From Limnephilus marmoratus (taxonomy: Eukaryota > Arthropoda > Insecta > Trichoptera > Limnephilidae), in NCBI GenBank assembly GCA_917880885.1, contig OU862923.1, forward strand, positions 25,311,770 through 25,375,769: 64,000 nt of DNA. Reading direction: 5' to 3'. Within the stretch, counting starts at the first letter, position 1, and each line of letters starts with the position of its first letter. Below are positions 1 through 10,984 of the stretch, piece after piece. The translations under genes were made by a program, and so were the position numbers. The notes under the pieces were generated by a model. The model saw only the letters and a list, made by a program, of their open reading frames with translations, did no database searches and was not told where the DNA came from.

Positions 1-984
1 TTCACCAATTCCTCGGCGGGCCAAGCCTTCAATTTCATTACATAGTTAGCCGAAAACTTTCGACATTGAGTCCGAACATCGCGGCATCGGCTAGAAAAGT
101 GAGAAGCAAAAGTGCACTTGTAATCGTTTTTTTGGCACGTATGAAAGATATTGGAATACAAGTACCTACCTACTTTTAGACGTGGATCTTGGGTAGATGT
201 AATATGTAAATTTGCATATATTATAAGGCCAATCAGCTGTTGTCAGCTGTCATAAAATACTTTTAATTTTAATAAATAAAATAAGTAAAACTTTAGGGGT
301 GAAACAAAAAACTGTTTAATTTAAAGATTTAATTGCTAGCTATAAATACATTTTACATACGAAAAATAACGATACCAAAATAGACAAACACATACATCTA
401 TAGGATTTAGCCTGCGAGATAATGAGATAGAATAATCGTTCCTCTCTTTGTGTGGTGCTTCGTACCCTCCCCACTTATTGTGATTTGAAATGAAACGAAA
501 ACGTGCCACGTTTTTTTTTTTTTTTTTAATTAATTGAATTAAAGGAATGAATAGAAGGGATCAATTCAAAAGGCCGGGGGAATCAGACTGGATCTATTCA
601 CTCCTGGGAATCATTTTGCCCACGTCTAGCTCGCAGTTCTACAGTCAGCAATTATGTTTTTTTTCTTCCTTTTGTCCTTTTTTTTCTTCTTCAGGTCGTC
701 AAGTGGCTCTTAAGTAATTAATACCACTGCCCAAAGGAGCGGCCATTTTTTATCTCTAATGACTACCAACATTTTGCTGTCCTGTACTTTCGTAAGCACT
801 TGCATACTGCTTACTAACACTGTATGCGGGGACATTTGGAGGTCTAGCCTCGTTCATTTATATAGAATCGTTCTTCCAAAAAAATTAGAGTCCTTGCGAG
901 AGCCTTGAAGGAGTAACCTTAAGTTACTTATACCAGGGCGGGAAGGTGGTGGGGCCCTCCAAATGTTCTATAAACTCTCGTTGA
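1..984. other. AT-rich sequence, nothing recognised
   Basis: I find no gene, element end or tandem repeat here beyond a T-run near 511-528. It probably contains old decayed repeat sequence. Confidence 0.5.
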
Positions 985-986
985 AA

Positions 987-1002
987 CCTAACCTAACCTA
1001 AC
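987..1002. repeat. Interstitial telomere-like (CCTAA)n run
   Basis: Three consecutive CCTAA units (the complement of the insect telomere unit TTAGG) are visible. A shorter TTAGG-type run lies at about 13285-13297. Three units are too few to call a telomere relic with confidence. Confidence 0.4.
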
Positions 1003-1392
1003 ATCTAGATACGGAAAATCCAGTACCCAAGTATGTTCAATAATATCAAAGCCCATCTTAATAAAACGGCCGTGTTTCCTCTCTGGAGTGTTGTTAAATT
1101 GCCGCCGCAATTTAATATCAAAATGTTTCAAGACGCCCATTCTGTTTGTGCGGATAAGCGTGAGGTCGAGATAAAATTTAATAAATTGACCGGCGGAGGC
1201 GAACCTGAGAACAGACCGCGATAACTCACCCGGCCTCTGATGTTTAATACACAAGAATTGCCTCGGAATAGCCAAAAATCTGGTACCTTCTTGCGATTTA
1301 TTATTACCACGTATAAAACCTTCAACTTTATAATGGAAAAAAATCATATCTATGAAGAATAAAAACGTAACAATTTTAATATTATAAAACAA
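988..1392 (-). CDS. Unrecognised ORF, 134 residues
   Basis: This is an open frame of 134 residues on the minus strand with an ATG start, rich in Arg, Lys, Phe and Ile. It has no signal peptide, clear transmembrane segment or motif that I can name. Its last codons run over the telomere-like CCTAA units, which argues against a conserved C-terminus. A 63-codon frame on the other strand overlaps it. It could be a chance ORF or a decayed element ORF. I assign no function. Confidence 0.2.
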   Translation of the reverse strand: MFYNIKIVTFLFFIDMIFFHYKVEGFIRGNNKSQEGTRFLAIPRQFLCIKHQRPGELSRSVLRFASAGQFIKFYLDLTLIRTNRMGVLKHFDIKLRRQFNNTPERKHGRFIKMGFDIIEHTWVLDFPYLDVRLG

Positions 1393-1658
1393 TACTAAAA
1401 CAGACTCGATGACGAAATTTATGGTGTACCAATTGATATGGGAAATAACGCGTAGGTACCTACTAACTAAATAATAATAACCTAAAGAAATACAAAAAAG
1501 TAGGTAATAACATAAAGAAATATGGGTATGAATTAACGCGTACGGTCGATTTTATTTATATGAGAGTATAGAATGTATCGGGAGCATCTCCCATCCTTTT
1601 CCTATATTCCTCTTCCTCTCCCTTCCCATAACCCAAAAAGTTGCTAAAGTAAAACGTC
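1393..1658. other. Spacer with pyrimidine-rich stretch
   Basis: No gene is seen. A C/T-rich stretch lies at about 1588-1630, just before the 90-bp tandem repeat. Confidence 0.5.
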
Positions 1659-1838
1659 TTTACGCACGCTTGACTTGGGGAGTAAGCTGGTGAATGCGTG
1701 ACGAGAGCGTTACGAAAAGTGTCGTCGGGGGAGGCGAACGGTCGGGCCTTTACGCACGCTTGACTTGGGGAGTAAGCTGGTGAATGCGTGACGAGACGTT
1801 ATGAAAAGTGTGATCGGACGAGGCGAACGGTCGGGCGA
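1659..1838 (+). repeat. 90-bp minisatellite, two units
   Basis: Two head-to-tail units of about 90 bp (1659-1748 and 1749-1838) share the segment ttacgcacgcttgacttggg followed by gagtaagctggtgaatgcg. The second unit carries a small deletion and a short extra copy of aggcgaacggtcggg. The array directly adjoins the block at 1865-1910, which recurs next to a different minisatellite at 43.2 and 45.9 kb. Confidence 0.85.
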
Positions 1839-1862
1839 GGCGAACGGAAGTTGAGAGGGAGA

Positions 1863-1912
1863 TATTAGTTAGTGAAGTTTTACTTCAGTCGTGTGGTCTA
1901 AAGCACACTCGT
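1863..1912 (-). repeat. Shared block with two inverted repeats (third copy of Helitron block)
   Basis: The reverse complement of this block matches 43177-43221 and 45915-45957 almost base for base. It holds two short inverted repeats: GTGTG-CACAC around gtctaaag, and TGAAG-CTTCA around taaaa (TGAAGTAAAACTTCA). In all three places a tandem repeat begins within a few bases on the same side. This suggests a member of the same non-autonomous Helitron-like lineage with a different internal repeat. I do not see its outer ends. Confidence 0.7.
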
Positions 1913-1973
1913 TTTTTTTACTCCTACCATCATGTAGAATCACCTCCCGAAGTTAATGCACGTTACCCCCGGA

Positions 1974-3185
1974 TAGGGTTGACATACGTCCGGAATTTTC
2001 CGGACCAGTCCGGAAATATAGGTCTTTGTCCGGAATGCGGGGGGAATCCTAAAGAGTCCGGAATTTCTAGAATTAAGTGGAGATTGATATAAAAATGAAA
2101 TTAACCAAATTATTTTTATTACAAATCAAAGTAAAAACATCACTTCTGATATTTAATCCTCCCAGAAATATTGTTCAACACTTCCGAATCTTTAATAATA
2201 GTTTTGTAGAACATTTCGCAAATCATATTTTTAAATTATACTGTGTTAAGGGAATCGACTTGACAGACTCCACAGAAAGCCTGTTCCTTTCTTTTGACCA
2301 TTGGGTTTCCATTAAGAGGGCATTACCAGAGAAAGCCGGAAATACGTCATTTTCAAAAAAGTTTTTAGACGTATTGACTCTTTTCCACAAAAAGTTATAA
2401 ATGGATTTCGAAAGATTGTTCTTTTATCTAGCATAGTTATGTAATAAATTTTTAGAATTTTTTTAAATTTTTAGTATAATAAGGTTATTCCATAGGTCGT
2501 AGGCAGATTTGTTAAATTTTCAAAAAAGTTTTTGTATTATACCACACCCATTTCAAATAATGTAATCATGCAGTAAAGTAAATCAATACATTATCTAGCA
2601 AAGTTATGTATTATAATTTTAATTTTAGTTTCAATAAAATCATTAAAAAATATGTACGTACATGTGTTTCTTGACGAAAATTGGTCCATTTGTGTATTTA
2701 TTTGCGCACTTACAAACTAATATATTTCAGATTTTTTTAACATTTTTATTAAATTTAGACATTATTGAAACATGATAAATCTTATAATCAAAAAATAACT
2801 ACAAAAAGTACATTATTTTAATAGTTTTATCATCACCCCTTTCAGCATTTTTGGATGAAGGTATTAATTAAAGCTAATTTGGATTGAAATACATTCGATA
2901 TTGAGTTATAATTTAAAAAAGCTGGTACGGAGAATAATCAATCTTTCTCATTGTAACCGCCCTGCACGATCGGAAGAACAACTTTCGACGAAATGTGGAT
3001 TTTCGTCCGCTGGCTGGTTAAACGCTCTTAAGGAAAAGACCCTTTCAGCATTGGCATTTTGTGCCTGCTTCGTAAATATATACGAGCATATCTTTGTTTA
3101 TTCCGTAACTTCCGAAAGTTACGGAATTTTTATAAAATGTCAGGAATTTTCTCCGGGATTTTGATTTTTTGATCTGGGAACCCTA
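1974..3185. mobile_element. Non-autonomous hAT-type DNA transposon with 8-bp TSD
   Basis: The element begins TAGGGTTGACATACG and ends with the inverted form of TAGGGTTCCC. It is flanked by identical 8-bp duplications CCCCCGGA at 1966-1973 and 3186-3193. An 8-bp target duplication with short, weakly conserved terminal repeats is the hallmark of the hAT superfamily. The subterminal part is rich in tccggaa motifs. Two open frames (2077-2400 and 2901-3164) show no transposase motif, so the copy is non-autonomous. A diverged piece in opposite orientation lies at 24463-24740. Confidence 0.8.
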
Positions 3186-3193
3186 CCCCCGGA

Positions 3194-4062
3194 CACCCTA
3201 TATTTCGAAACCAATGCTTTCTTTGTTACGATAAAATTAAATTAACAAAAACGACAAAAGACAAACAAGTATAGACAAGTAAGAATCTTTAGACAAAAAA
3301 CATTACAAGGATAGATATCATAAAAACAATTACATAAAATGAAATTGTTTCAGAATAGCTAATAATTACATTTTTATATTAAAAGCTGTTCAAAAAACAC
3401 ATCAAAGTTAAAGGTTGTCTAAATTAAAAATTAAATTAATTATTAATCTAAATATTAATATGAAAATAAATTTAAATAATGAAAAGAGTTGGCTATTTAA
3501 AACAAATATTTGGTTATGAATAATATTTCATTGGCTATTAACACGTTTTCTACTTTCTAAGTTAGCTAATTGTAAACCCATTGCGTTTGAATGTAAAAAT
3601 TTTAACCATTTATTGATATCAAAAGAATGATTTCTTTCCTAAATGTGGGTGGCAAGTTCAGAATAATTATTATTATTTTAACACCTTAGGTGCTCCTTAA
3701 CTCTAGCATAAAAATTTCTAGAAGTCTAGCCTGTATACAAAAGGTTACACTCTTTACAAATGAATTTATAGATCCTGATTAATTATTTTAGAAAAACCAC
3801 CCTTGTCCTTGTTATTTAATGTATAATTGTTTAAATTTGTTATTAGTATAAAGCTGGTTGGGTATTATCCGGCATGATTTTAATTATTAAATTATTATCA
3901 TTAAAAAAACTATTTTTTCTTTTCGTTTGGATAAATATAATATTTGTATTCAAATTGTTTTTATTTAATTAAAAGAATATTGAAAAATCTTAATTAACAT
4001 ATTGAAATTAACCGAGGTAAAAAATAAATCTGAAAACATTTTATACGTGTTTTATTTACTTA
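3194..4062. other. AT-rich spacer, nothing recognised
   Basis: Very AT-rich sequence without a supported gene or repeat end. Confidence 0.5.
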
Positions 4063-5082
4063 CTAGCTGACCCGACGAACTTCGTACCGCCTCAAAATCA
4101 ATAACTGTTGAATTATATTCAGTTTTTTTATTAAGTTAAAAATTACACAATAAAGCAATCATCGTTGTGTTACAAGTGTACGGATTTATATTGTTGTGAT
4201 TTTCTTACTTTTCCACTTACGGGAATTTGGGAGACGGGAATGCCGCCGCCGCGGGAACGATTTATTGGATAACCATCACCTCTACACCATGCGTCCCCCA
4301 TTCGTGGGTTCATGGGGTGACTTTTGTCCGTGTCTTGGCGGCGGATGCGTCTGCCTACCTGCTTCGTGGTGGGTCGGATCGAGAGAGACTGGTTGAGGGA
4401 GGCCTTTTGACCTTTCCAGCTGGACTCTCTTGACCCATCGCCTTGCACCGCAGTTGGAGGGATCGATTCATACGTCCGTCACTCCCGGACACACTGAATC
4501 CAGATTCCTACCCATCCCTCATACCTTTTTCCTTCCAGGAACTTCCTATCCTTCTCTTCCTTAAAAAGACCCCCCACACAGCATCCCCTAAGATGACGTA
4601 GGTCCTGAGGAAAATTATTATAAAAATTAAAATTATATAATTTTGAGGGAGATTTATTATAATTATTGAATCTTTCCTTTGGGGGGGTGCAGACATACGT
4701 TCACCGTTTGTCTCATTTTCGACTATTGATATTTAGTGTGTAAGAAAGAGAGGCAGCATTATATGTTTAACAACTATAGCAAAACTATCGGTGCGTTGAC
4801 AATTGACATTTTTGAATTTTCAGATTTCACTCACTATTTAATATTATATTTATCACAATATTGCAGCATCTCTATCAAAAGATGAGAATTCGTTCCATAT
4901 AAAATGTATGACTAAAATAATTTTCTTCTAATTTTTATTTCGTGAATTTATCCAATGTTTTAATAGCTATTCTGCTATTCGGGGCGGAGACAAATCCAAC
5001 AAATCAAATTCATAAAAATCGGTCCAGCCGTTCTTAAGTTATAAATGAAGTAACTAAACCGACTTTGTTTTATATATTAAGA
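4063..5082 (-). mobile_element. Non-autonomous Helitron (family 1) with nested SINE
   Basis: Read on the minus strand, the element starts with TC (5081-5082, preceded by A) and ends with CTAG (4063-4066, followed by T), as Helitrons do when they insert between A and T. Near the CTAG end lies ACGAAcTTCGT, a small hairpin. The body matches the complete copy at 38853-39532 throughout, except for an insertion at about 4228-4615 that is a SINE-H copy. No Rep/helicase coding sequence is present. Confidence 0.75.
4228..4615 (+). mobile_element. SINE-H copy nested in Helitron, 3'-truncated
   Basis: The sequence follows the SINE-H copies at 17822-18151 and 62584-62925: GGGAGACGGGAATGCCGCCG, then the segment around ttattggataacca, then ttcatggggtgacttttgtc, a pyrimidine-rich stretch and ccacacagcatcccc. 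It stops after cctgagg, so the second half of the terminal hairpin and the A-tail are missing. Comparison with the uninterrupted Helitron at 38.9-39.5 kb shows that this segment is an insertion, hence younger than its host. Confidence 0.75.
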
Positions 5083-6711
5083 TAAATAATAAAGCTAAGA
5101 GAGCTTTTTTAACTCAGATCCAGATATAGTACGGTTCATACTTATTTCGGAATTGCGCGTCACAATCATAAAATATCCTGAGTCAAATTAGTAATTTAAA
5201 ATACTCGTATATCAATAATCTCTGAAGGGACGTTTTTCTCTACAGATTCGAACTCTGTCGTCGATTGAATAGAATGAATAGCTACAAAAGTTATCTTTAA
5301 ATTTTAACAATCGTCGTTTTCCAGAATGTCATAGAAAGGTCATAGAAAATACGTGCTGTTTTAGGTACCCACTCTGACCTGAACCACAAGAGAGTTTGGA
5401 GAATTCTCAAAACAACTGGGAACACCACCAACAAAAGAAGAAGAAAAGTGCCAGAAACTAACTGACCTTTCTGAGTGCTGTCTGATGTTATTTCTAATCT
5501 CGAACGAATTTTAAAAAAAATTACATTTTCAATCTACAAATAGATTAAGATATCTGTATATGTATGCTGAAATAATGGTTACTAAATAGATATGGTTTAT
5601 ATTAAGTCATGTGTGTTAATTGTGACAACATGTATTGAAATAGTCATCACAATATGTATGTATGTTTAAATTGTAATTGAAGATTGACAAACTGCTTTAT
5701 TACGGTTTAACGTAAATTTATTGTAAATACCTTGAAAACCTATTAAAAAAAACATTATGCTAACTATCTTTTTGTACATACTAAATAACCATTAGCGATT
5801 GAGTACAAATTCAGAAATTTCTTTTGTAATTTATATTGAAATTTTAAAATATCGTGTTCATACGAGAAAAATTCAGTCGTGGTGTTCTATGTACTTCGAT
5901 TCACCCGTGACGTTGTCCAGACTCCTTCAAGGATTCGATTGTTTATGTGTGATTCCGTTGTTTACATTTTATTTAATTTCTTATTCCGCACGATTTTTTC
6001 CTGAAATTATTTAGCACCTAATTACTGAGATTAGACAAATTTTTCATTGAAATTTGATTAAGTGTTCAAGTTCTGTGAACTTGAAAGTTCTATTAAAACT
6101 ACTTCGAGTATTGTGAAACAACTGGCCTATAATGGAATAATAACAGAACGTGAATAAAACCTTAACAAATCTTGAAATTCTACTTTGAAATTTAATTAAT
6201 CTTTCAATATTCTTAGAATGGGTGTAATTAAAATTTTAATATTACAAATACGATGTTTCTATAAAGATTCTTCCAATTACTACCGATGATTTAAGCTACT
6301 TGTCTATCGAATCTAGGTCATATGGCCGATAGGCAGAGACAATCGCCCTTAATCTTTCTGCCATCAAATTGAAAGAGTCGACTCCCAGCTCCAGAGAATC
6401 AACGGGGGTTAAAAAGGGTTCAAAGGGGAGCGTAACATAATATGGACAGTTTATCTAAGGCAAACCTTGCTCGAGGGTAGCCGGGAAGCTCTGAGGCAGC
6501 CTCTCTACTGGAAGGAAGTTTATATTTAAACCGGTTTGATTGATTTGCATATTGATCGTACAAGCCTTTTGTTGACCAGCTTTGAATAAAGGCTACTCTC
6601 TTGTTATGTCGATTATCGGCGTCTCTCATACATTCAAAGATGGAGTTTAATAATAACTTGCTGGTCCCGGCATGCGTTGCTATGCCATTTAATAAAGAAA
6701 TTGTTTCTCCC
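5083..6711. other. AT-rich spacer with one perfect hairpin
   Basis: No gene is supported. A perfect hairpin TTCAAGTTC-tgt-GAACTTGAA lies at 6065-6085. Just after it (6122-6160) is aactggcctataatg, which also occurs inside the Helitron-like units at about 44612 and 47212, so part of this stretch is probably an old relative of those units. Confidence 0.45.
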
Positions 6712-7403
6712 TGAGCGTCCTTTCCCATTCGTCCCGTTCCTCTTCCGCCTCCCCTTCTTCTCCTGCGTCCTCTTCCCCTCTCGCGTTCCCACTCCGTCAC
6801 CTCCACCTTCCCTCTCCCCACTCCACTCCCCCCCCCCTTCCCCCATCCCGCGAACCCCCCTCCCGAGTTCCCCTCCCCCCTCACACGTCCCCTTCCCCTC
6901 CCGCGTTCCCCTTCCACCTTCCCCGCCTTCCCTCTTCCCTTTCCCGCTCCCTCGTCCCGCCAACCCTCCTCCCGCGTTCCATATATTCAATCCCAATACA
7001 TTCAGTTTTTAAACAGCCCGCGTGCCACCTTTTACAATGTTTATTCAAATTTCCATTTTTCATGTATATTAAAATTGATACCTAACATAGGTACCTATTT
7101 AAAATATCTAAAATTCTTGATTCGATTCAAACTATTAGGGGAGTACCTACTTTAAATAAATTTATCAACTTAAAGATTTTCAAAGATAGAATCCTGATTC
7201 AACAATCATTGTTTTTGCAAAATGTCATTCTCAAACACGCCAACTGTCAAACGTGCGATAGTCGTCAGGTTTTCTGAAATTATCCAATTTACCATAAACC
7301 ATCCTCGTACTTCAAGGAATATTCTAAAAGAATTAGCGAAATCGGTTCAGTTTCTCTCGAGATTTGCGCTTAGCAACACATTAATTCATTTTAATATATA
7401 AGA
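6712..7403 (-). mobile_element. Helitron (family 2) remnant with C-rich expansion
   Basis: The right end gcgcttagcaacacattaat...tatataaga|T matches the right end of the complete family-2 Helitron at 54789-55225. Read on the minus strand it gives a TC start. The interior at about 6715-6980 is a long run of ccctccc/cccgcgttccc motifs. I cannot find the left CTAG end, so the copy is truncated. Long open frames across the C-rich tract (Gly/Arg-rich on one strand, Pro-rich on the other) are artefacts of composition. Confidence 0.65.
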
Positions 7404-7760
7404 TGTCTTATTCCAGGAAGGGGAGGAAGACAGTGGAACCCCACATGTCTCATACAGTTATACGTATTTACATAACAGATTTCAAAAGAAACAATTACAT
7501 AGAAATAAATTGTTATAAAATTAAATTAAAAACATAATCAATTATTATGTAAGGCATGGTCTGGGGTGAGCTCGGCCCTGCGCTCACTCAGGAGTGGTGC
7601 TGGAAGTTTACGATCACCACCGTGTTGTTGGAGGCCATTAGCCACATCCTGGCTCCAGTGACCCAGTGTCTCATCAGACCTGTGGACGGTATTTTTAAGA
7701 AAAGAGTAAACCTGGTCCAATCAATCTACAGACGAGCTGTGGAACTCAATTGAGTTCAAC
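7404..7760 (-). pseudogene. LINE-E 3' fragment
   Basis: On the minus strand this reads a LINE C-terminal remnant (residues like RHWVTGARMWLMASNNTVV) followed by a 3' untranslated region that ends near 7404 in gaggggaacc/ataagac sequence. The same region occurs at 41600-42430, where the matching residues read HRVTGTRMRLMASDNTLVT. The copy is 5'-truncated and the frame is broken. Confidence 0.6.
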
Positions 7761-8159
7761 ATTGTCTATGGATAATCGCTAAGGAACAACACCTAATTCT
7801 GACAGCTCCAATTTTGATTGCAAAATAAGTGACAATTGAGCAAAAACACAGTAAAAACATTATAAAAACAAAAAACCAGTGATTCGTTAAGTAAAGTGAG
7901 TTTATTGGGTAGTGGCAGTGCTAAATATCTGGACGTCTCATCTAAAAAAGCGAAACAATTCATTGTAAACCACAGACAATTTATATGTTTTGATTTTTTG
8001 AAAAAAAGTGTCATTTTTGTAATGGACAAAACAACAAAATTAGTAAAAAAATATACATATTTATATAAGGGGCATTTGTGAACAAACCATAGAAATTTAT
8101 CATTAAACAAAAAAAAATAACAACACCAGCTTGTCTAAATCTCGCAGTAAATTCTCCAG
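7761..8159. other. AT-rich stretch before an ORF1 relic
   Basis: No gene is supported. Its position directly before the ORF1-like remnant at 8160 makes it a plausible 5' leader of the same LINE, but this is inference. Confidence 0.35.
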
Positions 8160-8474
8160 CGCGAAGAAAACCACATCTTCACCACTATTAACTGGCACCA
8201 TGGACTCACCGTCGGCGACACAACAATCCATGATTAATATTGACAGAGAGTCAATATTTTAATTTATTAATACGAAATTCGAGGAAATGAAGACGGTAAT
8301 GCTCAATAAAATTGAAACAGAGCTGCAAGAATTAAAGTCCTTCACCAACTTCATCAACGATATATGTGATGACATTATACACAAACTGTCACAAATCATA
8401 GACATACCAAAAAAAGTGACTAAACTCAAGGGGCAACTGCCGGAAAAAGAAAAGAAAAAAGAAATTATAAAAAA
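8160..8474 (+). pseudogene. LINE ORF1 (gag-like) relic
   Basis: The frame begins with a basic Ser/Lys-rich stretch (SKSRSKFSSAKKTTSS) and continues into a likely coiled coil with residues KFEEMKTVMLNKIETELQEL and IDIPKKVTKLKGQLPEKEKK. This order is usual for the N-terminal half of insect LINE ORF1 proteins. One stop (near 8262) interrupts the frame, and the coding sequence is cut at about 8475, where LINE-A minus-strand sequence begins. No zinc knuckle or RRM is left. Confidence 0.5.
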
Positions 8475-8612
8475 ACTACCCGTTCTCATGTGACAAATGT
8501 TTAAGGGCCCGCAACCCGGATTTGTACCGATTTATTACATATCTACCTTAAACACGGTAAGTTTTAAAGCTCTTAAAAAAATATATGTTATTCTTGAAGA
8601 TAATATCTAGAC

Positions 8613-9422
8613 CTTCTGTATGCAGACGAACCTTCTGTATGCAGACGATATCGTACTGATTGCCAAAACTGCTGAAGATCTGCAAAATACCTTGACAGAA
8701 TGGATAACAGCACTTGAAACATCAGGACTTCGTGTCAGCAGGTCAAAAACGGAGCACTTGGAATGTAATTTCAGCAGTACAGCGAGCAACACCACCGTTT
8801 ACTATCCAGACAGAATGCCGGTGCCAAAAGTAGAATCCTTCAAATACCTTGGCTCAGTAATAACAAAAGATGCAATTGTAGAGGCCGATGTATCTCACAG
8901 AGTAAATGTTGCGTGGCAGAAGTGGCGATCACTCACTGGAGTACTGTGCGATTCAAGCATGCCCATTCGCACAAAAGGCAAAATATACAAAACTGCAGTG
9001 AGACCAGCAATGCTGTAAGAGGCTGAGTGTTGGACAGTGAAGGAAAATCACGTCCAAAAACTGCACGTTGCAGAAATGAAAATGCTTAGATGGTCAGGTG
9101 GGGTTACGAAACTGGACAAAATACGAAACGAACATATAAGAGGTAGTTTCAAGGTAGCCCCCCTTCCTGAAAAACTAACAGAAAGTCGCTTACGGTGGTA
9201 TGGTCATGTAATGAGAAGAGACAAAGAACACGTGTGCCATAAAGCGCTAGCTATACCTGAAATAAAAAGAGGAATAGGACGCCCCCCTCTGACATGGTGG
9301 ACCAGCATGGCAAAAATAGCTCAAAATTTCCCCAATCCAACAACCCAAGACCGGTCGTCTTGGCGCAGATTGATTAGGAGAGCCGACCCCACTTAAAGTG
9401 GGAAGTGGCAAAGAAAAAGAAG
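8613..9422 (+). mobile_element. 5'-truncated RTE-type LINE with 11-bp TSD
   Basis: The insertion is flanked by aatatctagac at 8602-8612 and 9423-9433, a clean 11-bp target-site duplication. It lies inside the TTAA MITE, whose intact copy at 50.5 kb shows the empty site. The 5' junction carries a tandem 19-bp duplication (8612-8630 and 8631-8649). The 3' end is short and A-rich (aaagaaaaagaag). Confidence 0.85.
8620..9396 (+). pseudogene. RTE-type reverse transcriptase, C-terminal half
   Basis: The frame starts at the catalytic YADD box (8638-8649, LLYADDIVLIAKTAEDL) and runs about 259 codons to the natural C-terminus. It includes FKYLGSVITKD, a region like AECWTVKENHVQKLHVAEMK, and LRWYGHVMRRDKEHVCHKAL near the end. 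This layout is typical of RTE-clade elements. One in-frame stop at 9016-9018 replaces the usual Tyr of the ML-Y-x-x-E/A-C-W segment. The endonuclease and the palm motifs upstream of YADD are absent because of 5' truncation, so the copy cannot be active. Confidence 0.85.
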
Positions 9423-9805
9423 AATATCTAGACTTTGCCCGCGCCGAAACGCAAATTATATAAAATTCCCTCGATAGAAAAAAATCGCAAAGTGTGCTTC
9501 AAAAATTATTATTAACACGTTTGTTTCAGTTATTTTACCGGTTATATGTATGAAAAGATAAGATAATGCACGCGAGATTTTTGCTCTATTTTAAACGAAT
9601 CGTGTTTTATTAAACATTTTCGCAATTTTCGCATCGATTTTGTCGCTGTAAATGTTAGCGCTCTCCTCTAACATTCGTAATTTCGTATCTCTCCATCTTC
9701 TTCTTTTCGGGCCCGGTTGCAGAGCCTTAACAAGTGTAAATTTAGCGTTAGGCGCGGGTTTGGCGTGTTTCCCGACTGTGCACCCGTACCAAAAGAATCA
9801 ATGAG

Positions 9806-10959
9806 TATCTACAACCTACAGTAGTTAGCATAGGCACAGTCAAAGCATCTCATGTGAGGATAACAGCTGTCGTGTCTGCGTTAAATAAGAACGCGATAAT
9901 TATGATGCTTGAATTCCAAATATTGTCCAATAAACTTGTCACTCGGATCAATGCCTCATTAGAATACGACGATGGTGACTTATGATTTGTAAATTTTTTA
10001 CACCTTCCAAATGCTCTCTTTTCTGGACTGGATAAAATAAGGGGAACTGTATTGCCAGTCTATTGGGCGATTTTGTGATGTGTGTAAAGGAATGATTTTA
10101 AAGGGGATTTAGCAATGAGGGTCTTGAAGAGGCTCAGGTTGAATAAGATAAGAAAAACCAAATTTTGTCTTCACATTTCCTGCTTGGCTAAAACACATTC
10201 AACTCATTTCTTTCCATGCGTTATCTACAGCAGCCATTTTATCGCGACATTTGTGTATCTAACAATGTGCACTTCTCCAGAAGAAACGATGCCTTAGTTC
10301 AACCGTTCAATGTTTAATTTTTTTTTCTACAATGTTCTATTCTATTCAGTCGACTATTTATTTATCACCTCGAATTCCTGTTGTCTTCTTAGTTCTTTCA
10401 TATCTGAATATTTTTTCTCCTCTTCTCATTTATTAAAAAAAACCACAGACACTTGGGTCGGTGGATCCTATTTCAACTAAAATCTATATTCAATTATTTC
10501 GGTTGTTTTACTCTCCAATATGACAACTCTTCAACAATTAAAACTACTGGCCAGTACTTTCATAAAATTTATTGTTACCATCTTTCTAGATTAGACGCAT
10601 AATATTTCAAGTGTTATCCATAAGGGGAGTGTCCGTTAACGAGACATAATTCATGCGTTTTATATGAATAATTAAAGGGTTAAGGTTATATTAATACCAC
10701 CAAAGCCTCCCATTAAGGTTTTAGGAGAGTAATCGTAAATTTCCGATATCACGGTTTTTTACCCATCATTACATTTCCGCTTACCCTTGATACTTGATAC
10801 AGCAGTAAATATATTTTAATGCTACTATAAAATAATTAATGTTTAAAAAAAAACACCAATATTGAACAGTTTAGTTAGCTGCTTGGCTGACAGTCAAGCC
10901 CTCATTGGGTCTTAGTATCTTTCCAACAAGAGTTTAGATTTTTTTATATTAATTTTTGG
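9806..10959. other. Spacer, nothing recognised
   Basis: No supported gene. A 60-codon frame at 10115-10297 has no recognisable motif. Confidence 0.5.
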
Positions 10960-10984
10960 GGTGTTGTACCGTGTTGCGCTACCT

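Larger units (their letters stand above)
8505..9726. mobile_element. TTAA-flanked MITE, copy 1, interrupted by an RTE LINE
   Basis: The element is flanked by TTAA at 8501-8504 and 9727-9730. Its ends are imperfect inverted repeats, GGGCCCGCAACCCGG on the left and GGCTCTGCAACCGGG on the right after reversal. The sequence outside 8613-9433 matches the uninterrupted 431-bp copy at 50511-50941. TTAA target use fits piggyBac-type mobilisation, but no transposase is present and other TTAA-using families cannot be excluded. Confidence 0.75.
8475..9805 (-). mobile_element. LINE-A fragment split by a TTAA MITE
   Basis: The parts 8475-8504 and 9727-9805 are two halves of one minus-strand LINE-A stretch. 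They correspond to about 40980-41085 in the better copy (acccgttctcatgtgaca and ggcgtgtttcccgact are shared). The MITE at 8505-9726 separates them. This is the oldest layer of a three-level nest. Confidence 0.7.

Noticed and set aside
987..1002. True telomere junction
   Set aside because: Only three CCTAA units within ordinary sequence; typical of scattered short runs in insect DNA.
6420..7063. Long Gly/Arg-rich and Pro-rich open frames on both strands
   Set aside because: They arise from the C-rich low-complexity tract inside a Helitron. Mirror-image frames on opposite strands show a composition effect.
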